A stretch of 64,000 bases of DNA from the NCBI GenBank assembly GCA_038503035.1, contig JAVSML010020348.1, positions 62,001-126,000 of the forward strand, given 5' to 3'. Below, piece after piece: positions 35,261-46,400 of the stretch. This DNA is from Crocodylus rhombifer. Its lineage: Eukaryota > Chordata > Crocodylia > Crocodylidae. Position numbers and translations under genes: made by a program. Under the pieces are notes generated by a model. That model ran no database searches. It worked only from the letters and a program-made list of their open reading frames with translations, and had not been told where the DNA came from. How positions within the stretch are numbered: position 1 is the first letter of the stretch; each line of letters begins with the position of its first letter.

Positions 35261-38200
35261 TAAACATTAGGTGCCTGCTTCTTTAGTTACCTAGTGGCAG
35301 ATAAAACTAAATCTGACCATAAGTGTCATTTTTAATCTGCTTTTACAAAGCTTTTAATCAGACAATAAGTATCATTTTCAAATGTGAGGAAGGCACTTAG
35401 GGGTTTCATCTCATTGAAAACTGGTGGAAAAAGTCAGTATTGCAAATGAGAATGAGGGTCCTAACTCATTTGGTTCTTTTGAAGTTTTTAACTCCTTTCT
35501 GTCCTTTTATATTTGTTCAAGGTTAAAATAATATCTCCTATTTCGACACTGTGCACTTAATACTCACATAGTTGGCATAGGTCTGAGAGATCACTAAAAG
35601 AATTATTATTACTAATTTCTTTTGATAGTCATTTAATGGCCTTTGTCTTCTGTAGGTTCTCCCCCCCCCAACCTTCTCCCCACAATTTCTGGATAACCTA
35701 CTTATTTCTTTGCTGTACTTTGAATGGATTAGCTTATTCTACTTATACAATGTTTCACCGGTGGTTTCCTTTCTACAACTCCCCCCAGCCCAGTGGCATC
35801 GCCCTTTTGAAAAGATAGCTTTCAGCAAAAAACACTCATTAACTCTGCTGTAACTATGGAAATCTCTACAGAAAGACGTTAGCTTCCTGCAGCTTGAAAC
35901 ACATTTTTAGAGGTGCTAAACTCTAGAGCAGAGAAAACCTGTTCAATGAACATTCTTTGCTTTTTAGATCCAGTGACAAGCTCTGGATCTGGCTTATAAA
36001 GTAATCATTAAAAAAAAAATACAGCTGCTAGGCAGAACATCTAACTATTGCCCAAACTGATGCCTGGCGGCTCTTAATGAATAACATTTTGAAGTGCAGA
36101 ATACTCAAAGTCAGTGGCAATCCTGAGGGGAGATTTTTGGAGCTTGGGAAGGCTGAGTCTAAACCTACGCTGTCTTTATACCAGACATGAAAAATAACAC
36201 CAGCCAGCAAGCAAGCCCTAAAATAAAAAGCTCATATGTGAAGATGTTATTTGGGGTCAAAAACTTGTCTGTGGATATATAAATGAGAGTGCCTTTGAGG
36301 CTTCTGTGGTACTGCATACACAATTTTTGAGGGGCCTTTTGCACAGACCTAAGGAAAGGCCTCTTTCACTTAAGTTTTTAATGAGTCAATTTCCTTGTAA
36401 TGGAAAATAAACTTTATATGCTGCTTGCATTTAAATAGGAAGCCTTCCATTTCATAAGTCTGTATAATCAATTGGCGACACAGAGATGCAAATCTCCCCA
36501 ACATTTAATACTATGAAAATGAGGGTTTGATTAGTTTGCATGTGGATGCCAGCACTGCCTCTCTGCATGTTTCCCGGGGGGTCGTGCAGTTGTGAAGTGA
36601 GAACCTCCCAGTCTAGTGTTGTTTTGTTTTAAGGTGGCAAAGATTCTTTTGAGTGATGCTTTTAGTGGACCAACTGCACCCCTCCTCCAGCCTGGAAAAG
36701 AAGCAGATACAGCTTGAGTTGAGGAACAGGTTGAACATTAGGCTTAAGCCCCATTCTGTGAGGGGAAAGAAGCATAAGCCAGAAAAGGAAGGGGGAGCCT
36801 AGAGAGATTGGACTGCGGTAGCAGCAGGAGCAATAGGAGAAGCAGTAGATGAGTGGGAGCCTTCTGGCCACATAATAACCCCTTGCAGGCCATGGGGCAA
36901 TCAGACAGCCCTATTTTAAAACGTGTGTATTGCATGTATGAAATATAAAAAAAGAAAAAAATGCAAGGTTAAGAAACAAAGAAAAATGTATTCTTCTATG
37001 TGGTCATATCACTATCAAGAATACTGACCTTTTATTTTCTTAATTGTCTCTTAATCTATTTACCACAACTTTTAATTAAGTGTATACTAGCTGGAGAATG
37101 ACACTGTGACTTTGGTCCATGTAGTCTATGGAACCATTGTCCTTGACTGTAATAAGACTAATGTTTTGCCCATATTCATAGTTCTATGTTTTGTTTGTTT
37201 GTTTTATTGTGGGTATTTTTTGGGGGGTGGTTTACAGACACTATCTCCTGGTCTATGGATTTTCTGGTGAGTACAGGTGGCAATAGCTACACTTGAATGT
37301 TCACGTATCAAAGTATACGGGGCATAAATTGACTTTTAAACTTACTTACATTCCCTTTCCTAACCTTCTACTTGTATTCTGGATATTTCAGTTGAATTGA
37401 GTTGGTAGCAATTTATTAGTTTATATTAGTTGCTCTGAGGTCTAATTAACTTTGCAGCTGAACACCATACTTGAAAATCTCCATCTTCTGGTCTGTCAGC
37501 ATTTAAAAATCTTGATGCTGTCTTAAGTAAGATTATAACAACAAACCGTTAATATTTACACTAATCATTTTAAATAATGACACATTTTGACATAGTATAA
37601 TGTTCATAATCTAAATAACTCAAGTTGATTTGTAATAGCTAGTATATTTCAGTTCCTACTTTCTGTCTCAACAACCATTAAACAACTAGTCCGTATGTAA
37701 AACTGAGATTGACAAATGTTCTTTATTTAGTAGGCTCATGGAAAATAATTAGATTTGCTAAGATATTGCATGCCAACTAGTTTCCATAACTTTTGTGAAA
37801 AGAGTTTGTAGAAGTAATTTGTTTGTTAAACTTTTTGTTTAAATTTTTCTAACGTTTAAAACTGATAAAAACAACAGCAACAAGAATAACCTTAATGAAC
37901 AATTCCAGATAGTTTATGCACGTATATATGCATGCATACCGTTATGCTCTGATTATAACTGTAGCAGTATTGCTCAATATTAAAGTGTTATAATATCATA
38001 TAGATATTTTGTAAACTCCAAAAATTATTGCAAACTTAAGTAGTTCAAAATGTTGTTTGAGTAATTAAAGTATGTGCATTCCGAACAGTTACTTGCTCTT
38101 CTGGGCTGTACCATAGCTTTAAGTTGTACACTGAATGGGCCTGTATGTGAAGAAGAGGCTGTGCATATAGAGCCACAATGTTTTTGGGATACCATGCACA

Positions 38201-38795
38201 AAGCTAGTTCTGGTCATACCTTTGTACTGGATACTGCATTCCCTTTTCATCTTCTCCCTGCCCAATTTTGCCAGCTGGTATAGACACGGTGGTGGATCAT
38301 GGTCCCTCTTACTACCACAGAGGTTTTCAACACAGCTCTTGGTGCTAGAGTGCTGTCCAGGCTTTGGTCACCATGGAAGTCAATGCCATCCTTAGAGATC
38401 CCTGAAAGATAAAGGAAGAAAAGATAATGGACTTGTACCTGGGTTCTGTGCAGGTGGAAAGATTCCTTCAATTTCCAAGTCTACAGAGGTGCATAATAGT
38501 ATATAGGGGTTTAGAATATTTTGTGATTGCCTACAAATTATATGGGGATGGGTTAACTTCTACTTTCTAGCCTTTCATGAAGATGATGAAATTAAATAAA
38601 TACCCGTTTTATAAGTGAATGTCTCTGTAAATCCCTATAATTAAGCACCAGATGCATCTTATATACATGTTGATAGCATCTTGGTATTTGGCAGTAGTTA
38701 AAGATTTTATTCAATGAAGCATAAACGTGACTTTGGGATATAAAAGCAATAAGCAAAATTACAGTGGTCTAAATTAGTGGTCTGAATTACAGTGA
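35261..38795. other. AT-rich unique sequence, no gene seen
   Basis: Frames such as 36662-36935 and 38247-38471 (minus) and 38074-38283 (plus) resemble nothing I know. T/G-rich tract near 37190-37235. No repeat ends recognised. Confidence 0.5.
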
Positions 38796-38797
38796 TC

Positions 38798-40135
38798 TTA
38801 CCTTGATCCTGGGTAAGCTTTTTGAGAGAATTATCCTGGCACACAACCATGAGGGGCCGGGGGGAAGTTATGCTTAGGTGCAACCAACATGGGTTCATTA
38901 GAGGCAGGTCCTGTCAGACCAACCTGGTGGCGTTCTATGACCAGGTGACAAAATCCTTAGATGCAGAGGTAGCAGTGGACATAGTCTTTCTGGACTTCTG
39001 GAAGGATTTCGACACTGTTTCTCACCCCATTCTCATTAAAAAACTGGGGGACTGTGGCATCCACACCTACACTGTCAAATTGGTCACTAACTGGCTAGAG
39101 GGCCGCACCCAGAGAGTGGTGGTGGATGGGTCATTTTTGACCTGGAGGGATGTGGGCAGTGCGGTTCTGCAGGGCTCGGTCCTTGGGCCTGCACTGTTCA
39201 ACATCTTCATCAGTGATTTGGATAAGGGGGTAAAAAGCACCCTGTTCAAATTTGCAGACAACACTAAGATGTGGGGGGATGTGGGCACGCTACGAGGGAG
39301 GAATAGGCTGCAATTGGACCTAGACAGGTTACAGGGGTGGGTGGATGAGAACAGGATGGGTTTCAACCCTGAGAAGTACAAGGTGATGCACCTGGGGAGG
39401 AAGAACCAGCAGCATACCGACAGGCTGGGGAACTCCCTTCTCATGTGTGCAGAGGCAGAAAAGGATCTTGGAGTCATCACTGATGCCAAGATTAACATGG
39501 GCTGGCAGTGCGGGGATGCAGTCAGGAAGGCCAACCGTACTTTGTCATGCGTCCACAGATGCATCTCGAGCAGGTCCAAGGAGGTGATACTCCCCCTCTG
39601 TGCAACACTGGTCAGGCCACAGCTGGATTACTTGTACAGTTCTGGGTGCCGCACTTCAAGAGGGAAGTGGACAACAGGGAGAGGGTCCAGAGGAGGGCCA
39701 CTCGCATGATCAGGGGGCAGCAGGGCAGGCCCTACGAGGAGAGGCTATGGGACCTGAACCTGTTCAGCCTCCACAAGAGAAGGCTGAGGGGGGATCTAGT
39801 GGCCTGTTACAATCTAGTCAGAGGGGACCAGCAGGCACTGGGGGAGTCCCTGTTCCCCTGAGCACTGCCAGGAGTGACTAGAAATAACGGTCACAAGCTG
39901 GCAGAGGGTAGATTTAGACTAGATATCAGGAGGCGCTACTTCACGGTCAGGGCGGCTAGGATCTGGAACCAGCTTCCAAGAGAAGTGGTGCAGGCTCCTA
40001 CCCTGGGGGTGTTTAAGAGGAGGCTAGATGAACACCTCGCCGGGGTCGTTTGACCCCAGTACTTTTTTCTGCCATGGCAGAGGTTCGGACTTGATGATCT
40101 GCTCAGGTCCCTTCCAACCCTATCACCTATGAAAC
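38798..40135 (+). mobile_element. CR1 LINE, 5' truncated, best-preserved reverse transcriptase here
   Basis: It begins at the reverse transcriptase fingers (GKLFERIILAHN, about 38810-38850) and runs to the CR1 3' end near 40135 (CACCTATGAAAC). The palm is one open frame (38822-39709), and a single frameshift leads into the C-terminal frame at 39508-39861. ORF1 and the endonuclease are missing, so it inserted as a truncated copy. It is close in sequence to the antisense copy at 60484-61955, including ENRMGFN, KVMHLGRKNQ and RLGNSLLM, so both come from the same recent subfamily. Confidence 0.92.
38822..39709 (+). pseudogene. CR1 reverse transcriptase palm, 295 open codons, catalytic Asp lost
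   Basis: Motifs in order: CNQHGFIRGRSCQTNLVAFY (fingers, residues 20-40), VDIVFLDFWKDFDTVSH (motif A, about 57-73), [19 protein letters not shown] (motif B, about 119-137) and KFADNTKMWG (motif C, about 142-151, bases 39251-39262). The catalytic box is FADN where the family has FADD, so the enzyme should be inactive although the frame is open. The thumb (RLQGWVDENRMGFN) follows. The frame then slips near 39700. It was never a host gene: the start codon is an internal methionine. Confidence 0.85.
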
Positions 40136-42465
40136 TGCAGTTTGAACATGGGCATTTTAAATTGTCCTGGGTCTCATGTTAACTGTTACTTGGAAATGGT
40201 AGGACACTTATGAAGAAGGGCAGAGGGACAAGTGGACAGCAGTGATATTTTGGTACACAGGACCAAAATTTTGTTTGGCATTTGTAGAAAACCTGCTATA
40301 CATGGATTCAGTATGGTCCTTTGGCTTTGTTTTCATTTGTTACCATAAGTTTCTGGTTGTACTTGGCATATTGTGTGTGAATGTCTGTCTTGTGCTGTGG
40401 AGAAGCTGGCAGGTCTGAAAGGGGGATTAGTGGATCTCTGGGGTGTGGGGAGGCGTTCAGGAACAGGAAAAGCGAAGTCCCAGGACTGGGGTGAGTGCCT
40501 TGGCTTTTTCAGCCCTGAGGCTGTGCTCCAAAGTTTGCAGATGATATGTAGATCTAACTTAATTCATCTCATTTTTTCCTGATCTAGCCTCCTTCAATAT
40601 CTGTACATATTGGCACTGAGATTGAGCTTATCCTAGTTATGCTGATTTAAGTGTATTGCCTGAACATATCCTGAAATTCCTTCCTGTTTAAAAATAACTG
40701 TGTTATAACTTGCCTATGGAAGTTATAACATTACTTTTCAAGCTCTTGTTCTTAACCCATATCAAGAGTCAGTAGGTGTTGGTGTGTTAGGCTCTGAGGT
40801 TCTAGTCATAGCTTTAAGAACCATCACTGAATGTCTAATGTATAACCATTCATTTTATTAGACTTCCAATAGTTTTACAAACCATGACTTTGAATTCAAA
40901 TATACATGCATCTGGTAGGTTCACTGTGGAAGTTTAAAATGGGGTGAAATGACAGGTAAACACTTCCCTTTCCATTTGATAAATGTTTTTCCTACGTAAC
41001 TAATAATTATTTTATTGGTTTGCATAGGACAAAAGTACCAGGCAAAGTACCTGCCCAGAAAGACTCAGCCTAACTTCAGAAATAAACTGGCTACAGAATT
41101 GTATCCTAAATTGAGAATCCAGATTTTACTTTAATTGGTTTGGTTTTCTTTGTCCACATTCTTCAAGGGTTTATCCAAAGCTTATTGAAATCAATGGAAG
41201 TCTGTCTTAATCTTTCTTAATGTACTTGTTCAATTTAGGTTTTACCCTGAGTAGAAGCACAGCAGGATTGTTTGTTCCTATGTTTTGATTTTTACTTGAA
41301 GGAGAATTGTTTGTTGTGCATCTTAAATTCCCTTAAAGCTGGATTGCTTTTTAAAATGTGTGAAGATGGACTCCTGTTCTGCTCAAAATCTTCTTATCCA
41401 AAGGAGAGAAGCAGAATTAATGGATTATTGTTTTGTTGTGTGCAAATCTTCACCTGAAGCAGAATTGTTGGTTGCAAGGTTAAAAACTTCTGAAACAGAA
41501 TTGCCTATTTTTGTTGCTTCTGTGCCTTATTCTCTTTCATAGAAAATCAAATCTTACTTTGAGTCTCTCTTTTGACATGCTCATTCTCTCGAAATTTGGC
41601 CTTTGAGCCCTGCCATATCTTCAGTAGCTAGCTCTGTGACATAACGTGATCTGTGTGCTCCATCACTTTTATGGGTACATAATGTAAATACTATAAAAGG
41701 CTGAAACACTCTGCTATATGTCAAAAGAAGGGCACTATTCAAAATAACCCCACACTGTATTGTTTCAAACCTCTTCTGAAGCTTGACTGCTTTTGCAATG
41801 GTAATATTTTTCTGAACTGGGACTTCATGTTCTTGTTCTAACCTAAATTTGAGGGTCACCAGCATATATACCTTATTTGCACAGTTTTGCAAAGTCAAGC
41901 ACTCAAAGATTAGGAAGTGGCAGCCTTAGGATTGCCTGGCCAACCTTAATTAGGTCTCTTGTTGAATATTCATCAAAGTGCAGTCATTCATGACATGGTC
42001 ACGTACTTAATTTTTTCACAGGACCTATGCCTCAGTCAGGGCAGGTCTGCTCTGGGAATGAATCAGGGTGATGTACTAGAAGATATTACCATCTATAGGA
42101 ATGCTTCCTCTCATGTGGCAGAAGCTATAGGACATCCTTTGAATGAAGTAGGGGACTGCAAGATGAGAAATGAGGGACTCATAGTTAAGGCAGTTCAGAC
42201 TTTGGAGAACTGAATTGCCACAGATGCTGACCAAATCAGTCAAGCCAATCCTTCCTGTATGTGGTTACTGACTGTTTCTCCTTTTATATCTGCTCAACCA
42301 GATACCCTGAAGTTTGATTTGCAAAAATGTTTTGTAATGTATTAGCACGTGTAACCAAAGTCAATGGGAGCTAAGTTTAGAACACAACAAAGTACTATAT
42401 GAGCCTATAGTGGAAAACAAATCTTGTCCTAGGTCCCATATTGGACACTTAAATTTAGTAGATAC
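40136..42465. other. AT-rich unique sequence, no gene seen
   Basis: A loose repetition of GAAGCAGAATTG-like units lies at 41250-41510 (several degenerate copies). Minus frame 41581-41898 (105 codons) and plus frame 41959-42213 (84 codons) are open but match no family that I recognise. Confidence 0.45.
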
Positions 42466-42469
42466 TATT

Positions 42470-42605
42470 GTTCTTAAACTGTCTGTGCCTCAGCTTCCCA
42501 TCTGTACAATGGATATAACATCATCCTATTGATTCATAGAGGTATTGTAAAGATAAATATTTGTGAAGCACCTGGGTAATGATGCATAGCCTAAGGAAGT
42601 TAACT
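42470..42605 (+). mobile_element. MIR SINE fragment
   Basis: GTCTGTGCCTCAGCTTCCC followed by ATCTGTACAATGGATATAA, then a TCATAGAGGTATTGTAAAGAT segment and GTGAAGCACCTGG, follows the MIR 3' half: the core-side CTCTGTGCCTCAGTTTCC, then ATCTGTAAAATGGG, then CATAGGGTTGTTGTGAGGAT and AAGCGCTT. Very diverged, consistent with an ancient amniote insertion. The tRNA-like head is not visible. Confidence 0.8.
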
Positions 42606-43732
42606 AGAAACTTTAATACTTCTCTCTTCAGAAAAGGATTTGGCTAGTGAGAAGTAAATAAGCATTCAGGTAACACGTTGAACAAAAAAGGGAAAAACAA
42701 AATATTGGCTGGGTCATTAATGATCATCATCAGTTCTGAGCGTTGGATGAAACAAGTTCCTGTAGGAAGTAGCATGTAGGCATTTAAGTTAAGTTTAACG
42801 TAATTCATACAAGGGGCATGAATTAAAGAGCTCCCAGCTTTGCAACCATAAAATACTCTTCTTGTGTAATCCCCTAGCTTTAAAACCCCCCCATACAAAT
42901 AGGAACAAGTAATTTTTCATCATGTAGCATAGATCATCAGACCCGTAGCCACTAGTGCTAATAGAGTAATTGTTGTAAGTATTAAATTGTCTTCTCCTCT
43001 TTGGATGAGCACTAGATGGGGATGAGAGACATACATTGCTAGTGAGTTTCTGTCTGCTATTTGCAAGTTCTAGGGAGGGTTTCATTTCAGGCTATGGAGG
43101 TGAATACATTTTAAACTTTTTCTGACCACTTTCCCTAATCTTAACCCCTTTGCTTCAGCCCCTCCAATTTGTCTGACTTCTATCTTTTGCTCCAAAGTCT
43201 TTTTTTAAATTCCATTTTCCTTCCATCTCCCCTTTTGGTAGCACTACCTACCTGAACCTGGTGCCCCTAATCCCTGTCCAAATGCCCTTATCTAGTTGGT
43301 CTTTGGTTTCTTCTTCCTAGTTCCTTGCCCAGGTTTTTCCCACCTCACGGGCTTCTAATTCTTTCTCACTCTCCCTGTTTCATTTCCTTTGTCCAGCTAT
43401 ACCTAATTATCCTGTAGCACTCAAGCTTTCTGTTAGATCTTTCTCTTCTTTCACAGCTCTTCTTATCTGCAGTGTTTTCTTGTTACAGTCACTTTATTTT
43501 CCCCTCACCCTCAGCTCCTTGTTTTATATCCCTCCAAATAACTGGCTCCCATTAATCTTACTACCCAGGCAGTTGTAGTTTTTCTCTCTGTCCAAGGTCA
43601 TATAATATCAATTTTAAAGTTCCGGTTTAAAAGCATAGTAGCTCCCATGGATATTCATTTGTAAACAGGATGATGCAATGTATTTTTCCCTAGTTTTATT
43701 CTTGGAAGTGATGGAACTATTTTGCCTGAGGG
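42606..43732. other. Unique sequence, pyrimidine-rich from 43120 to 43560
   Basis: No gene. The plus strand of 43120-43560 is mainly C and T, with repeated CCCTTT, TTCTTC and TCTCCC-like words. No element ends were seen. Confidence 0.5.
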
Positions 43733-43780
43733 TTTTTTTTTTTTTTGTTTTTTTTGTTTTTTTTTTTTACAAAAAAAAAA
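43733..43780. repeat. Poly-T tract followed by poly-A foldback
   Basis: T runs broken by single G bases (43733-43768) meet ten A (43771-43780) across AC. T12-AC-A10 can fold on itself and is a likely spot for sequencing or replication slippage. Confidence 0.85.
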
Positions 43781-43789
43781 TCTCAGCAG

Positions 43790-44795
43790 CTTGAGGTAGA
43801 TGCTGAGGAGAGAAAATTTGGTTAAGTGCAGACATTCAGGGAGGTTAGAGGGAAGTTGGATCAGGTTTTAAATGGCTACCTGATCTAAGGTAAGTCAGTA
43901 TGGGGGAGGCTAGTGGGGATGTTGGGGGGTGGGAGGGTCAAGGAGGCTTGGGGAGGTTGGGGAATCTGTGGGGGGATGGAGGCCATGCATGATCTGTGGA
44001 GGGTTTCTGGGGTCCAGAAAGGTTTGACAGGATCAGGAGGCTTGCAGAGTCCTCAGGGGAGCTTGAGGGGAATAGAAATATTTTTAGTCCCCTACTCCCC
44101 CCAGGAAACCTACTCCCCCACCCTTCCCATCCGTTCCCCCACTGTGAAGTACTTGCTCAGCTCCAGTACTTGCTGCATACTTCAAGGTACCAGGCAGCTC
44201 ATGAATGCTGAGAAGGCGGGGCAGATGAAGCATCCCACAAAGAGTGCAGGGGAGTCCCCAGCACATTTGGCAGAAGACCCAGAAGTGGACCAGAAGCACC
44301 TGTGGTCCACTTCCAGATCCACTGGGGATCACGTGGGGACCCCCCTGCACCTTTCCAGCTCAGCGACTGGTGCCTCCTGGCTCTGGGGGGGGCACCTGGG
44401 TTTCCCCCATGGCCAATCCCCCAAGCCGGGAGGGGTGCAGCCCCCCCCCCCAGTGTGCTTGTCGGTGGACCTGGAAGTGGACTGGAAATAATTCTGGTCC
44501 ACTTTGGGTTCTCTGCTGAGCACTTGGGGGCCCCCCTCCACTCCTGTGGAGCACTTAATCTGCCTCACCATCGCAGCAATCACAAGCTGTGCCTGCTACC
44601 TTGAGGTATGTAGAAAAAAAAACCCCATTTAAAGCTGTGTCTATGGACAAATTCTCTCTGAATCAGCATCAAATCTTCAGATTCAGATTTGGCAGAATCA
44701 AATGGGACAGCGATCTGAATCAATGAATCAAATCACTGTTCCTGATTTGGGCCAAATATGAATGGAATATGGGTCTTTTCACACACCCCTAATTT
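43790..44795. mobile_element. Possible non-autonomous DNA transposon (low confidence)
   Basis: The right end, from about 44640 (AAATTCTCTCTGAATCAGC) through a GAATCAAAT-rich stretch to CACACACCCCTAATTT near 44795, resembles the terminal part of sauropsid MITE-like elements ending in an AGGGGTGTG-type repeat. The body has internal repetition: GAAGTGGACCAGAAG near 44283, GGAAGTGGACTGGAA near 44472 and TGGTCCACTT at 44311 and 44494. I could not find the matching left end. The 192-codon frame at 43913-44491 crosses G- and C-rich tracts and is not a convincing protein. Confidence 0.35.
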
Positions 44796-46202
44796 CCAAT
44801 CACTGAGACGTGATCTGAGTGTAAGGTCTTCACTGGGGTGAACTAGTGGGTGGCCATTTGGAGCCTGATCTAGCTTCCCTCTAACTTACTTGAATGTTTG
44901 CACTTAGCCTTTGTGTTCAAATGTTTAGTATTTTGCGAAGTTTTATAAGCAACTGAAAACAGGATTTTTTTTAATAGGTAATGTTGGACAACTTTATTAA
45001 GAGATGCTCTTACAGACCAGCCTCCAGTAATCTCAGTTACCGTAATTTTTTTCCACAGTACTATCCAAACATAGAAGAATTCCATTTGTTACTTTTCAGT
45101 CTCAAGTGGATAAGTAGAAAGTATCAAGAGAACGAACCGATTCATGTTATGCAGGACACCAGGCTAGCTGGTCATAATGGCCTTTAAATCTGTACATCAA
45201 CTGTCATTCCCCACTATTTTCCCTTTTTACACTGAGGCACCAAAAGAGTTAGACAATTGAACACTACTGATCATGTTATCTGGCCCAGCAACTTAGGGTT
45301 TAAGGGTATGCTTATATCTCTTTGATGCTTTATTCCTGAGTATGTATGCTGCAGAATCCCAAGTCTTTTTGAACTATTCCCACCCACACAAGAGCAGCTA
45401 AGATATTGCTGCCTTTGCTGGATAGAGAATTAAAAATCACTCCGAGTGCCATGTGCTCACAGGTATAAAATCTGGTTCACTGAGCAGGTGGCTCAGGTAA
45501 AAAAAGCTAAACTACTGTCATAACTCAAAACATGAAAATTAAGATCTCAATATCTGATTCTGGGGAAGCATAACATCAGGCTAAATAGCAGAACTACTTG
45601 CGGCATGATTTCTCTTGTTTAAAAGCTCTACAGTGAAGAGAAATTGACATATTTCTTAATTTTTTCTCCTCTGCCCAGAAGGATAATGGTACTTTAATGG
45701 ACTATAGATGATCAAACACCTTCAACAGATTATGTTCCATCTAGCTTGGGTTACTGGTATAATACTGAAGGTTACAAGCCTACTTTGTTAGAGGAGATTT
45801 AGAACTCCTCACCACCTCAATAAAATCAGACACCAAAGCCATGGCAGTACCTTGGAGGGCCCTGGAGATAAGGAACAGACTCCCTATGGGTGTCAATATG
45901 TGCTAGTTAGGTGTACACATGTATAGGTGTCCTATAAGGCAGGGTGCTGGCATAAGAACCAAGCAAAAAATATAGGTTTAGTTTTCCTTTGGGAAGCTTA
46001 GTTTCTAACAGGGACAACAGAATGGCAAATGCTCTCCAAGCAGATCTCTAATGAGTGCAAAGTCAGGACATTCAGCCAAGATCAGATCTTAGGTTGCTGG
46101 TAACCATAAGGTTAAACAGATTAGGCAGAAAAGATATGTCCCTGTCAGATATCCTGAGGAGTGATGTCAGATCAGATCAAGAGAATTGATACTAATTAAT
46201 TC
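44796..46202. other. AT-rich unique sequence, no gene seen
   Basis: Only short frames, no recognised repeat ends. Confidence 0.5.
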
Positions 46203-46400
46203 TGCAGCAGCTTGGTCTAGTAAATAAGGGACTGGATTGAAACAACTTGGAGTATTTTTTTTTATTCCTGGTATAGTTGTGAGATATTGGGCAAGATGGT
46301 TGCCCTCTCTCTGCCTCGGTTTCCCTCCCCACATTCTTTGTGTCTTGTCTGCTTATACTGTAGATTTTTTAGGATAAGGTCTCCTTCTCTTCATTGGGAA
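46203..46400 (+). mobile_element. MIR-type SINE fragment
   Basis: TGCAGCAGCTTGGTCTAG then GGACTGGATTG matches the head-to-core part of MIR. Next come TATTCCTGGTATAGTTGTGA, GATATTGGGCAAGATGGTTG and CCCTCTCTCTGCCTCGGTTT, parallel to the MIR core (ATTCCTGGCTCTGCCA ... TTGGGCAAGTCAC ... CTCTGTGCCTCAGTTT). The later part (CTTGTCTGCTTATACTGTAG) fits the amniote MIR variants. Diverged and ancient. Confidence 0.75.

Noticed and set aside
38822..39709. 295-codon frame as a host gene
   Set aside because: It is CR1 reverse transcriptase inside a truncated LINE. The first methionine is internal to the domain and the catalytic box is damaged.
41581..41898. 105-codon minus frame in unique DNA
   Set aside because: Not recognisable, no conserved motif, no flanking splice sites I could defend. 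Kept only as part of the unique stretch.
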